The position numbers and the translations under genes were made by a program. A stretch of DNA of 64,000 nt, taken from Strigamia acuminata (lineage: Eukaryota > Arthropoda > Chilopoda > Geophilomorpha > Linotaeniidae). The notes beneath the pieces were generated by a model. The model was not told the origin of the DNA. It was given only the letters and a program-made list of their open reading frames with translations, and did not search any database. The stretch is from the NCBI GenBank assembly GCA_949358305.1, contig OX442314.1, forward strand, positions 9,603,060 to 9,667,059, in the 5' to 3' direction. Positions 22,915 through 33,920 of the stretch are shown here, in pieces. Numbering within the stretch: the stretch's first letter is position 1; every line of letters begins with the position of its first letter.

Positions 22915-23148
22915 TTACCCGTATTTGTTTTTTCGGTCGCACTTGCATTCACCGTTGGTACATTTACCACTACCAGTTGAGGAACAAAAATCTTCGCAAA
23001 AAGCATTGTCATTACAGCTCACAGCTGTCACTGCTAATCAGAGTAAATAATTCAATGTTCAGTAATGAATTAATTCTTTTTGTGCAAAATATAACTTACC
23101 GGTAACCATGCAGCACAGAATCACAAAGAACAAAACTAGATATTTCAT
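22915..23148 (-). CDS. Scorpion K+-channel-toxin-like peptide B (two exons)
   Basis: Exon 1 is 23148-23100 (49 nt), encoding a 16-residue hydrophobic signal-peptide core. The intron is 23099-23034 (66 bp, phase 1, GTAAGT...GATTAG). Exon 2 is 23033-22915, ending in TAA, for 55 codons in all. Six cysteines are spaced CX5CX3CX7CX4CXC, and a GKC motif lies at cysteine four. The peptide ends in a terminal Gly, which could serve as an amide donor as in some venom peptides (inference). The acceptor is a NAGNAG pair (TAGCAG), so two forms differing by one residue are possible. The poly(A) signal on this strand is at 22814-22809. It lies opposite in direction to the flanking NAT pseudogenes. Confidence 0.82.
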
Positions 23149-23299
23149 TTTCGACAGTAGAAAGAAGTTTGTTGGCAGCTTGTGGAAGATCTTGTTTGCC
23201 GGATGTGACTGCCGTAGTTGCGATGCGAAATGTATACAGAAATGTGTAATTAATATTTAATGGCCAAGTGTGAAGTATTGAATGGAGCTTAATTAATTC

Positions 23300-24545
23300 C
23301 ATTCAAATGATTTCATCAACACTATAAATTTTAATATTTTAATTAATTAAAATGAATTGATACCGGATCACCTGAATAAATAATACTCCGATAAGATTTT
23401 TCTAATAATTATTATTATAAATTAATTTATATATATATTTTTTAAAATATATTTTTTTTCTGTTTTTCCGCCTTTTTGGAATCCCCGGTTCCCAGTACCA
23501 AAATGGTCAGTACTCCCGGGAAATTGGTACTCCCGGGACTAAAAAAAATCAGCGAAAGGCGACGAAAAATGGCAAAAAATGGCCATTTTCCGTCAAAAAT
23601 GGCCATCTTTAGCCAATTATAGCCATTTTCCGTGAAAAATGGCCGTTTTTCGTCAAGAATGGCCGTTTTTCCTCAAAAATGGCTATTTTAAGCCAATTTT
23701 AGTCAGAAATAGCCATTTTAGGCATTTTCCGTGGCTGTTTTTTGTCAAAAATGGCCATTTTCATCATTGAAACGTAACAAAATGTAACGTTTCGATGACG
23801 AAAATGACGTTCCAGCAAGGAATTTTTGACAGAACCGGTTTTTCTCAAATTTCCCGGTTTCCGGTACCGTGATTTCTCACCGGGTTTCCCGGTATTGAAA
23901 CCCTAAGGCCTACACATTTAAATTAAATACATATTAATCATTAGTTGTGGGCAGTATTGTTTAATTAACGTTTCAGGTAAAGTTATTTCCGCTCTTTCTT
24001 GTGGTGTTTAGTTTTTCACGATCCGACATTTTGTTTATGGGGTGGCCCAGCGCCAATTTTCTAAATCACCGCTGACTCCCCAGCTGTTAAACAGGCCCCG
24101 GCGTCTATTAGACCCGGCGCCAATTTATGTTGTATGACTTTTTAAAATTTGGGAGGGATGTTTCAGTTTTGTTACGTAATTTCCTTGGATGGGCTTGGGA
24201 ATTGCGACCATTTTACAGGGTGAAGTCTAAAAATAAAAAACATGCATTACGTAATTTATGGACTTCCCCTTAACGTATGAATTTTATGTCATAGCTTGGT
24301 AATGCTGACGCAAGGTGGCGCAGGCGTAGTGTTACATTTTAATAAATTTTCATTTCAAATCCTCCATGATCAGCCATTGGATGGTAGTGAATTAACATTT
24401 TAATATAAATCTCATTGCAACTCTGCAAATTTATACGGAAGACGAGTAAATTACTAAATCACCGGTACTCTTTTTTGTGGCACATTTTGACTGATATATT
24501 GTACCTCACTTGTATCTCATTTCTTTTTACTCTTTTGGAGTGCGA

Positions 24546-24577
<32 letters not shown>

Positions 24578-25093
24578 ATAGATGTTCATTTTTCACTAGC
24601 AAACCCTCGGAAACTTTTAAAATTAATTTTAATTTTTTATTTTATTTTATTTTATGTAATAAATTGCATTATTTAACAAGTAAATATAAAAAACCAAGTT
24701 TTTGAAAAAGGCTTTTATATTAGTGTTCGAATCGCCCCAGAGTGCGCTACTACCGCAGATTGTTTCGTGATTGCTGTGATCATGCCAAAAAACCTTCAAC
24801 AAAGTACTTTTTCTAAACAATAATAAAAAACAAAATATATGGGCAGATAGGAATTTTCATTTCAACCAGATTTAGCCTGGTTTCAGAATTTTTAGAACGT
24901 TTTTTGGTATCGAAAACATCAAAATCCGTATCGGGCAAACATTTTGGCATCCATTAAAGGACACGGATTCCGCCAGGTGGCGCTGCGGTTTGAAAAATTA
25001 CATTACAGGTCACGTTACACAAACCGGAAGTACCGGAAGTCGAACCCCACACACACACACACAAACATGCAATGCAAGTCAAGTTAAATAAAA
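23300..25093. repeat. Second copy of the duplicated spacer unit
   Basis: Near-identical to 18370-20163 at an offset of 4,930 bp. Differences seen are single bases, such as GATCGTGCC to GATCATGCC and GGGCGAACA to GGGCAAACA. It contains the same AAAATGGCC-rich MITE-like block, (AAAT)n tract and (AC)n tract. No gene is seen. Confidence 0.85.
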
Positions 25094-25524
25094 GCCGTCA
25101 CCATTCTTTCAAAACAAAGGAAGGCGGTTTGGTTGTCAGATATCATAGAAAAGATTACTTGGAGTCTCCAAATGCGATTCGAGCTGACGGTTGGTGGAAG
25201 GTTAGCACGACCGATCTACGACCGGTCGAAATAGAGTATCTATATTCGAAGGAGGCCACAATATGGAAAACGTGTGTGGATGTATCATGCAACCGTTTGA
25301 TGCGTACGTGGCTCCTTGTTCTGTACAAGGAGAATAAATGTACGGTTATCACAGGCAAGAAATTAATGTGGGATGAAAATAAAGAGAAGCAAAGTAAACA
25401 TTTGGAAGATAAACCTGGGGTTGTCGAGAACATCAAGCGACTATTTCCGATGATTGACGAAGTCTCTGTGAGTGAGGCAATTGATTTCATTGAGGAAGTT
25501 GTCAGCCTTTATGGTAAAAAGTAG
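25072..25524 (+). pseudogene. NAT-like pseudogene 5, catalytic half deleted
   Basis: Compared with pseudogene 4, exactly 471 bp are missing between the AAACAAA at 25112-25118 and GGAAGGCGG, with AAA microhomology at the join. The deletion removes the Cys, His and Glu active-site codons but is a multiple of three. Downstream, the C-terminal domain (VVRYHRKDY to the LYGKK end) is fully open. An ATG at 25072 in the upstream spacer gives a 150-codon frame. It therefore still encodes a clean C-terminal NAT domain but has no catalytic residues. It could be a decoy protein, but most likely it is a pseudogene. Confidence 0.85.
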
Positions 25525-25554
25525 TCTGAAACAAACAGGGTTGCAGCGGAGTGT

Positions 25555-25788
25555 ATATGCAGTACATTATAGTACACCTCTGGCTTTACGCAGTACATTA
25601 CAATATACCTCCGGCTTTATACAGTGCATTACAGTATACGTACTTCCGGCTTTACGCAGTGCATTACAATATACCTCCGGCTTTATATTATAGTCTACAT
25701 TCTGCTTTACGCAGTACATTACAGTATACCTCCGGCTTTATATTATAGTCTACTTCCCGCTTTATGCAGTACATTACAGTATTACCGT
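25555..25788. repeat. Degenerate 31-bp minisatellite after NAT pseudogene 5
   Basis: Short, irregular copies of the CATTACAGTATACC / CCGGCTTTA repeat, with several units altered to TATTATAGTCTAC. The right end is interrupted by a MITE. Confidence 0.85.
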
Positions 25789-25965
25789 CAGGGCCGGTGC
25801 AAAGGGTGAGGCGGTGAGGCGGTCGCCTCAGGTGGCATATTTCCAGGGGCGGCGTCTTTGGGCGCACAATTCGATTTCTTTCCATCAAGAAAAAAAAATT
25901 TTTTACTGTTCAAAAGGGCGGCATATGCCTTGCTCTCCTCAGGTGGAAATATGTGCACCGGCCCT
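25789..25965. mobile_element. 177-bp MITE with CAGGGCCGGTGCA ends
   Basis: Perfect terminal inverted repeats, CAGGGCCGGTGCA at the left and TGCACCGGCCCTG at the right, a hAT-like type. The inner GGCGGCATATG-type and CCTCAGGTGG blocks are also arranged as inverted repeats. No matching 8-bp flank is seen, so one side may have been rearranged. Confidence 0.75.
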
Positions 25966-26394
25966 GATACAGTGTGTATGATTCTTGTAAAATCCAACTC
26001 AAATCCCAAAAACAACTCAAAGACTTTGTGTTTGATAAACCCATTTGTCATAAGTTATAACCGAACATTTGCTTAGACAAATTGTCTGACTTCTTTTAGA
26101 ATAAAGCATTTATATTTTCAATATAAAACCCTGAGTCATTCCAAGCAAAACATAAGTTACATGGATTAATTAACATCTCCTTTATCCACGTAACAATATA
26201 AACATGAAAAAATACATACTGTTTTAAAGTCCACTCAGGTGAAAACGTGGCACTCGATCCACTCAAAAACACCGCATTGCAGCTATATTGATGTTTTGTG
26301 AAAGTTGACCAGTAATTACTATTTTAAAAAATTCATCAGATTTCTGAGAATTGTAATGACTGGTTTGTGACTTATCGTTGATATCACAAATGTG

Positions 26395-26740
26395 AAATTT
26401 TTTCTATGGAAATTTCACTTTTTTCCATTGAAATATCACTTTTTTCCATTGAAATATCACTTTTTTCCATTGAAATATCACTTTTTTCCGTAAAAATTTC
26501 ACTTTTTTCCGTAAAAATTTCACTTTTTTCCGTAAAAATTTCACTTTTTTCCGTAAAAATTTCACTTTTTTCCATTGAAATTTCACTTTTTTCATAAAAA
26601 TTTTATTTGTCTCAATGAACTTTTAATTTTTTCCATTGAAATATCACTTTTTTCCATTGAAATTTCACTTTTTTTAAAAATTTTTATTTTTCTCAATGAA
26701 CTTTTTAATTTTTTTCATTAGAATTTCACTTTTTTTAAAA
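26395..26740. repeat. 21-bp minisatellite upstream of NAT-like gene 6
   Basis: Tandem copies of TTCCATTGAAATATCACTTT and the variant TTCCGTAAAAATTTCACTTT, period 21. It is homologous to the arrays before NAT-like genes 3 and 9. Open frames crossing it on both strands are by-products of a period divisible by three. The stretch 25966-26394 shows no gene. Confidence 0.9.
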
Positions 26741-27108
26741 AAAATTTCTATCTAAATAATCAAGTAGCCAAGTCTAGACAACAAAACATGTTCAACTGCA
26801 ATCTTAATACAAAATAGACAGGTCCTTCAGAGCTTAGATAATCCTTATCATTAGTTTCCAAATCTACCACAAGAGGACATTTAACTTTTTGTGTCACTAC
26901 CTGCAGTTATCTAAGTCAAGATAATTGACACCAATCTTTCCCAACCATTTGACTGCAAACATTTAAGACAATGTAAGTATTCAACTCGCTTAAACAACTA
27001 ATTGAGAATGTCAATAGATTTAAAACTTCATAGTTAGTGGCCACAGGAAGTCAGACAGGCAACCACTAAAGTGAGATCCAGAAAGAAAACCAATCAACAA
27101 AACATAAC

Positions 27109-27369
27109 CTACAGGTAAAAAAATCCCTTCCATATGTCCTCAAACGCTAGAGCATGTTTGACCGCATAAGCGACCGTGCGGAACACACTTGCACCGGTCA
27201 AATTGTGCTTAATATCGGGCTCGCTGATAAAATGTCGCTTTAGCCATATTAGCAAAGCTAAAAAGCTAAAAATTATGATGTAATGCAGTTTGGCTCCACC
27301 CACAATAAGAAAACTACAAATAAACAACGTTATAATGTTATTTTGCATGATCGTATCACTTGACCTCAT
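27109..27369 (-). CDS. Small hydrophobic ORF upstream of NAT-like gene 6
   Basis: An 86-codon frame divergent from NAT-like gene 6. It has a hydrophobic segment of about 35 residues (about 10-46), then a more polar end containing FRTVAYAVKHAL. It is not recognised. The same frame is open at 39636-39896 but has a stop codon at the homologous site before NAT-like gene 3. It could be a terminal exon of a transporter-like remnant or chance. Confidence 0.2.
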   Translation of the reverse strand: MRSSDTIMQNNIITLFICSFLIVGGAKLHYIIIFSFLALLIWLKRHFISEPDIKHNLTGASVFRTVAYAVKHALAFEDIWKGFFYL

Positions 27370-27474
27370 TTTTCCAAAGATCTATTGATCTCTTTCTCCT
27401 GTGCCTCTTTCTAAACCCATAAATAATGAGATTATTCAAATATTTAAAACAAACTATTTTCTTTCAGTTCCAAA

Positions 27475-28386
27475 ATGGCCGCCACTATTCTTTCAAAACA
27501 AACATCTTACAAATTCCTGGAAGAAATTCTAAAGATCACGAATGCAGAAGAAAGACACGTGGAATCATCTAAACTCGATTTCCTCACAACAATCGTCGAT
27601 AAATGGTACAACAATGTGCCCTTCCAAAACATCGATCAGTTATGCCTGACCAAGCGGGAGAAACGACTCCCGACCGTTACAGAAATCATCGACTTTCACC
27701 TACAAGGACGAGGCGGCGTATGCCTGTACAACGCCATCTATATGTATTACCTTCTCAAAGCCCTCGATTACGAAGTATACATTACTGTTGGCACGATAAT
27801 TTCCAAAAACGACCACGCAATTTGCGTCGCAAACAACGTCCAAGAACAAGGGGATTCCTACCTAGTCGAAGTTGGATCCGGGTGGCCATGTTTTGCCCCG
27901 ATTCCACTGCACCGTCTGACGGCGGATCTGTTAACTGCCGAAGTTTACCAGGATTCTTTCTTCGTGTATGCGCTTGTAAAGGAAGGCGATTTGGTTGTCA
28001 GATATCATAGAAAAGATTACATGGAGGCTCCAAATTCCATTCGAGCAGACGGTTGGTGGAAGGTTAGCACGACCGATCTACGACCGGTCGAAATAGAGTA
28101 TCTATATTCGAAGGAGGCCACAATATGGAAAACGTGTGTGGATGTACCATGCAACCGTTTGATGCGTACGTGGCTCCTTGTTCTGTACAGGGAGAATAAA
28201 TGTACGGTTATCACAGGCAAGAAATTAATGTGGGATGAAAATAAAGAGAAGCAAAGTAAACATTTGGAAGATAAACCTGGGGTTGTCGAGAACATCAAGC
28301 GACTATTTCCGATGATTGACGAAGTCTCTGTGAGTGAGGCAATTGATTTCATTGAGGAAGTCGTCAGCCTTTATGGTAAAAAGTAG
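27475..28386 (+). CDS. Arylamine N-acetyltransferase-like protein 6 (hybrid)
   Basis: An intact 303-aa frame. Cys83 lies in GRGGVC (codon 27721-27723), His114 in NDHAIC and Glu132 in YLVEVGSGWP. The splice acceptor TTTCAG ends at 27467, 7 bp before ATG. Upstream of 27705 the gene matches NAT-like gene 9 (shared Asp in TTIVDKW, Thr before EII, Gln before GRGG). From 27740 onward it matches gene 3 (NAIYMYYLLKAL, GTIISKND). The switch lies in the identical 35 bp between, which includes the catalytic cysteine codon. This is the expected product of unequal crossing over that made the 12,527-bp duplication. The enzyme should be functional if its parents were. Confidence 0.88.
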   Translation: MAATILSKQTSYKFLEEILKITNAEERHVESSKLDFLTTIVDKWYNNVPFQNIDQLCLTKREKRLPTVTEIIDFHLQGRGGVCLYNAIYMYYLLKALDYEVYITVGTIISKNDHAICVANNVQEQGDSYLVEVGSGWPCFAPIPLHRLTADLLTAEVYQDSFFVYALVKEGDLVVRYHRKDYMEAPNSIRADGWWKVSTTDLRPVEIEYLYSKEATIWKTCVDVPCNRLMRTWLLVLYRENKCTVITGKKLMWDENKEKQSKHLEDKPGVVENIKRLFPMIDEVSVSEAIDFIEEVVSLYGKK

Positions 28387-28419
28387 TCTGAAACAAACAG
28401 GGTTGCAGCGGAGGGTATA

Positions 28420-28974
28420 TGCAGTACATTATAGTACACCTCTGGCTTTACGCAGTACATTACAATATACCTCCGGCTTTACGCAGTACATTACAGTATA
28501 CCTCCGGCTTTATGCAGTAGATTACAGTATACCTCCGGCTTTACGCAGTACATTACAGTATACCTCCGGCTTTATGCAGTAGATTACAGTATACCTCCAG
28601 CTTTACGCAATACATTACAGTATACCTCCGGCTTTACGCAGTAGATTACAGTATACCTCCAGCTTTACGCAATACATTACAGTATACCTCCGGCTTTACG
28701 CAGTAGATTACAGTATACCTCCGGCTTTACGCAGTAGATTACAGTATACCTCCAGCTTTACGCAATACATTACAGTATACCTCCAGCTTTACGTAGTACA
28801 TTACAGTATACCTCCGGCTTTTTGCAGAATATTACAGCATACCTCCGGTTTTACGCAGTACATTACAGTATACCTCCGGCTTTACGCAGTACATTACAGT
28901 ATACCTTCGGCTTGACGCAGTACATTACAGTATACCTCCGGCTTTGCGCAGTACATTACGATATACCTACAGCA
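28420..28974. repeat. 31-bp minisatellite after NAT-like gene 6
   Basis: Same number and order of variant units as the array at 15893-16447, as expected from the block duplication. Such arrays usually change length quickly, so identity points to a very young event or an assembly artefact. Confidence 0.9.
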
Positions 28975-30498
28975 CAAGATAGAAAATAAGCTTCAACATG
29001 GCAGTCTAGTGCCAGAAATGGTGGCCAAGCAATAATCATGAGGTGATGGCCTAGCAATAAACATGGAGGCATACAGCAACGTGTACTAGTATATCTGCTC
29101 AAAGTTAATTAGACTAATTGATAGAAAGAGTGCTCTATTGTGATCAAGTCTTTGGGAGTCTTTTTTAATGCATGAGGAAGACAGCAGTAATATTTCCACA
29201 ATGACAATTAGTGGAGTCTTTGAGTGAATACAATACCAATAACAATTGTTTACCAAACTGTATACATAAATAAATCAGTTTCAAGTTTAATCATTAAACT
29301 CAGTTTTATTTATACAGGTTTTACCACATAGCACTGCAATTGTGAGCAATTTTGGATTCAACTCGTTTCTCATCCTTGTGTAATTGACAACTGTTTCTAC
29401 AGCAAACGCACCTTCCATTAGCATCCAACTGGATTTCATGGCTGTCTGAGGACTGGTTATCATGGGGTGGGACGCATACTCACGTGAAATAAGACAAGGA
29501 CTCCAGATTGTTTGGTTGTTGGCCTTTAATCGTTGGAGTCTCCCGTCTACCCGCGTGTTGGCAGTGCTGCAAAAGCCCGCCACACCGGCAACCGATCTGT
29601 CACACACAGGGAGGGATCCACATGAATGACGTGGCCGGTTAAACATACTACGGTATTCTGACGTACTTATACCCATACGGAGGAGAGAAGAGTCAGCACA
29701 GGGCACGACTGCCCTTGCTGGCTTCAAGACCTCACTTCACACGTCTGTCTCGGTTGTGTGAATTTGACACCACTCAGCTCCCTCCTTCCCCGTACTGGGT
29801 CATTCCACTCCGCAAGTGCGGTGCAACTTTGAAATCTCGCAATTCTAATAAAGCGTTTTGTCTTGAAAACTGATCGAAATTTTAACTTATCTGAAGATTT
29901 TTGGTAAAGTAACAAGTTTATTATAACAAAGACTTAAAAAATAAGAAAACATGACCAAAAACCGGACTTCCGCACAGGCGTCGTCCGATCTCGCGCTTTA
30001 AAGCGCCTCCTTGATGTTGGCTTCTTGGCTCAACCCTGTGCACTAACGCCTGTCCCCTTGCTTCTAAAACTCGCTAGTTTGGCTAGTTTAGCTTTGAGCG
30101 CACACTAAGCAGGGGAATGGGCCTCTCTGCATTAACAAGCCCCAGTTGACTGGTCAACTGGTGTTACGGCCTATTTATTTGTACCACTACACCTGTACGA
30201 TACGCCATTGCTGTTTTTCCATCGCAAATGTACGAATCGTCGCTATACGGTCAAGTACAAGTAGAGCAAATCGGGAGTTGCTATCCAACCGGTCCTCGTT
30301 GACGGACCGCAACACACCAGTGATACGGCTTGAGTTAGGACAACGTTATCTCGTCTCAAGAGTATAGACGGATACATCATCTTAACAGCAATTAGAAAAG
30401 AAAATTTCATAAGAATTTTTTTAATTTTATTTCATTTAACATATTTCCATTGATTTTTAAAATTGTTAAAATATTTTCTTTTACTGTGCCCAGTTCGT
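28975..30498. repeat. Spacer, second copy (repeat family R and MITE relative)
   Basis: Copy of 16448-17971, including repeat family R at about 29442-29637. No gene is seen. Confidence 0.7.
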
Positions 30499-30744
30499 CT
30501 CAAGGTTTGGACACTTTTGGCCCTTGTTGGCAATAGCATACACCGTTGGCACATTTACCATCACTACTAGTTGAGGAACATAAATCTTGGCAAAAAGCAT
30601 TGTCACTACACTTCTTAGAAGCCGTCACTGTTAATCAGAGTAAATAATTCAATGTTCAGTAATGAATTAATTCTTTTTATGCAAAATATAACTTACTGGT
30701 AACCATGCAGTACAGAATCACAAAGAACAAGACTAGATATTTCA
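30499..30744 (-). CDS. Scorpion K+-channel-toxin-like peptide A2 (two exons)
   Basis: Duplicate of the gene at 17972-18217. Exon 1 is 30744-30696, the intron 30695-30627, and exon 2 30626-30499. It has the same six-cysteine CX5CX3CX8CX4CXC pattern, the same TAACAG acceptor and the same stop. No coding difference from copy A is visible, so any role would be dosage. It lies on the minus strand between NAT-like gene 6 and pseudogene 7. Confidence 0.8.
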
Positions 30745-30896
30745 TTTTTGACAGTAGAAAAAAGTTTGTTGGCAGCTTGTGGAAGATCTTGTTTGCCGGA
30801 TGTGACTGCCGTAGTTGCGATGCGAAATGTATACAGAAATGTGTAATTAATATTTAATGGCCAAGTGTGAAGTATTGAATGGAGCTTAATTAATTC

Positions 30897-32142
30897 CATT
30901 CAAATGATTTCATCAACACTATAAATTTTAATATTTTAATTAATTAAAATGAATTGATACCGGATCACCTGAATAAATAATACTCCGATAAGATTTTTCT
31001 AATAATTATTATTATAAATTAATTTATATATATATTTTTTAAAATATATTTTTTTTCTGTTTTTCCGCCTTTTTGGAATCCCCGGTTCCCAGTACCAAAA
31101 TGGTCAGTACTCCCGGGAAATTGGTACTCCCGGGACTAAAAAAAATCAGCGAAAGGCGACGAAAAATGGCAAAAAATGGCCATTTTCCGTCAAAAATGGC
31201 CATCTTTAGCCAATTATAGCCATTTTCCGTGAAAAATGGCCGTTTTTCGTCAAGAATGGCCGTTTTTCCTCAAAAATGGCTATTTTTAGCCAATTTTAGT
31301 CAGAAATAGCCATTTTAGGCATTTTCCGTGGCTGTTTTTTGTCAAAAATGGCCATTTTCATCATTGAAACGTAACAAAATGTAACGTTTCGATGACGAAA
31401 ATGACGTTCCAGCAAGGAATTTTTGACAGAACCGGTTTTTCTCAAATTTCCCGGTTTCCGGTACCGTGATTTCTCACCGGGTTTCCCGGTATTGAAACCC
31501 TAAGGCCTACACATTTAAATTAAATACATATTAATCATTAGTTGTGGGCAGTATTGTTTAATTAACGTTTCAGGTAAAGTTATTTCCGCTCTTTCTTGTG
31601 GTGTTTAGTTTTTCACGATCCGACATTTTGTTTATGGGGTGGCCCAGCGCCAATTTTCTAAATCACCGCTGACTCCCCAGCTGTTAAACAGGCCCCGGCG
31701 TCTATTAGACCCGGCGCCAATTTATGTTGTATGACTTTTTAAAATTTGGGAGGGATGTTTCAGTTTTGTTACGTAATTTCCTTGGATGGGCTTGGGAATT
31801 GCGACCATTTTACAGGGTGAAGTCTAAAAATAAAAAACATGCATTACGTAATTTATGGACTTCCCCTTAACGTATGAATTTTATGTCATAGCTTGGTAAT
31901 GCTGACGCAAGGTGGCGCAGGCGTAGTGTTACATTTTAATAAATTTTCATTTCAAATCCTCCATGATCAGCCATTGGATGGTAGTGAATTAACATTTTAA
32001 TATAAATCTCATTGCAACTCTGCAAATTTATACGGAAGACGAGTAAATTACTAAATCACCGGTACTCTTTTTTGTGGCACATTTTGACTGATATATTGTA
32101 CCTCACTTGTATCTCATTTCTTTTTACTCTTTTGGAGTGCGA

Positions 32143-32174
<32 letters not shown>

Positions 32175-32690
32175 ATAGATGTTCATTTTTCACTAGCAAA
32201 CCCTCGGAAACTTTTAAAATTAATTTTAATTTTTTATTTTATTTTATTTTATGTAATAAATTGCATTATTTAACAAGTAAATATAAAAAACCAAGTTTTT
32301 GAAAAAGGCTTTTATATTAGTGTTCGAATCGCCCCAGAGTGCGCTACTACCGCAGATTGTTTCGTGATTGCTGTGATCGTGCCAAAAAACCTTCAACAAA
32401 GTACTTTTTCTAAACAATATTAAAAAACAAAATATATGGGCAGATAGGAATTTTCATTTCAACCAGATTTAGCCTGGTTTCAGAATTTTTAGAACGTTTT
32501 TTGGTATCGAAAACATCAAAATCCGTATCGGGCGAACATTTTGGCATCCATTAAAGGACACGGATTCCGCCAGGTGGCGCTGCGGTTTGAAAAATTACAT
32601 TACAGGTCACGTTACACAAACCGGAAGTACCGGAAGTCGAACCCCACACACACACACACAAACATGCAATGCAAGTCAAGTTAAATAAAA
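30897..32690. repeat. Duplicated spacer unit, third copy
   Basis: Copy of 18370-20163 at offset 12,527, with the same AAAATGGCC-rich MITE-like block, (AAAT)n and (AC)n tracts. No gene is seen. Confidence 0.85.
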
Positions 32691-33592
32691 GCCGTCACCA
32701 TTCTTTCAAAACAAACATCTTTCAAATTCCTGGAAGAAATTCTAAAGATCACAAATGCAGAAGAAAGACACGTGGAATCATCTAAACTCGATTTCCTCAC
32801 CACAATCGTCGGTAAATGGTACAACAATGTGCCCTTCCAATACATCGATCAGTTATGCCTGACCAAGCGGGACTTCCGACCGTTCCAGAAATCATCGACT
32901 TTCACCTGCACGGACGAGGCGGCGTATGCCTGTACAACGCCATCTTTATGTATTACCTTCTCGAAGACTTTGATTACGAAGTGTACATTACCGTTGGCAC
33001 AGTATTTTCTAAAGACGACCACGCAATTTGCGTCGCAAACAACGTCCAACAACAAGGGGATTAATACCTAGTCGAAGTTGGATCCGGGTGGCCATGTTTC
33101 GCCCCGATTCCACTGCACCGTCTGACGGCGGATCTGTCAACTGCAGAAGTTTACCAGGAGTCTTTCTTCGTGTACGCGCTTGTAAAGGAAGGCGGTTTGG
33201 TTGTCAGATATCATAGAAAAGATTACTTGGAGTCTCCAAATGCGATTCGAGCTGACGGTTGGTGGAAGGTTAGCACGACCGATCTACGACCGGTCGAAAT
33301 AGAGTATCTATATTCGAAGGAGGCCACAATATAGAAAACGTGTGTGGATGTATCATGCAACCGTTTGATGCATATGTGGCTCCTTGTTCTGTACAGGGAG
33401 AATAAATGTGTGGTTATCATAGGCAAGAATTTAATGTGGGATGAAAATAAAGAGAAGCAAAGTAAACATTTGGAAGATAAACCTGGGGTTGTCGAGAACA
33501 TCAAGCGACTATTTCCGATGATTGACGAAGTCTCTGTGAGTGAGGCAATTGATTTCGTTGAGGAAGTCGTCAGCCTTTATGGTAAAAAGTAG
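32691..33592 (+). pseudogene. NAT-like pseudogene 7 (copy of 4)
   Basis: Carries the same lesions as pseudogene 4: lost start, 7-bp deletion, TAA at 33062-33064 and TAG at 33332-33334. The lesions therefore predate the 12,527-bp duplication. Confidence 0.9.
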
Positions 33593-33641
33593 TCTGAAAC
33601 AAACAGGGTTAACCTTCCACTGCAACGTTGCAGTGGAGGGT

Positions 33642-33920
33642 ATATGCAGTACATTATAGTACACCTCTGGCTTTACGCAGTACATTACAGTATACCTCTG
33701 GCTTTACGCAGTACATTACAGTATACCTCCGGCTTTACGCAGTACATTACAGTATACCTCCGGCTTTTCGCAGTACATTACAGTATACCTTCGGCTTTAC
33801 GCAGGACATTACAGTATACCTCCGGCTTTACGCAGTACATTACAGTATACCTCCGGCTTTACGCAGTACATTACAGTATACCTCCGGCTTTGCGCAGTAC
33901 ATTACGGTATACCTTCAGCA
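33642..33920. repeat. 31-bp minisatellite after NAT pseudogene 7
   Basis: Duplicate of the array at 21115-21393, with the same unit order. Confidence 0.9.

Larger units (their letters stand above)
15178..27704. repeat. 12,527-bp tandem duplication, copy 1
   Basis: Every ORF in this block recurs at an offset of exactly 12,527 bp with the same translation, and the spot-checked bases are the same. The block holds the 3' part of NAT-like gene 3, toxin-like gene A, NAT pseudogene 4, toxin-like gene B, NAT pseudogene 5, and the 5' part of NAT-like gene 6. The left junction lies within 15178-15212. Confidence 0.85.

Noticed and set aside
23096-23302. 68-codon minus-strand frame upstream of toxin-like gene B (and its copies)
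   Set aside because: Overlaps exon 1 of the toxin-like gene in another frame. The exon-1 frame with a signal peptide and donor is better supported.
25789-25965. 8-bp target duplication for the CAGGGCCGGTGCA MITE
   Set aside because: Flanks ATTACCGT and ATACAGTG do not match, so no duplication is claimed.
26384-26597. Repetitive frames on both strands in the TTTCAC minisatellite
   Set aside because: Same 21-bp period effect, and open on both strands at once.
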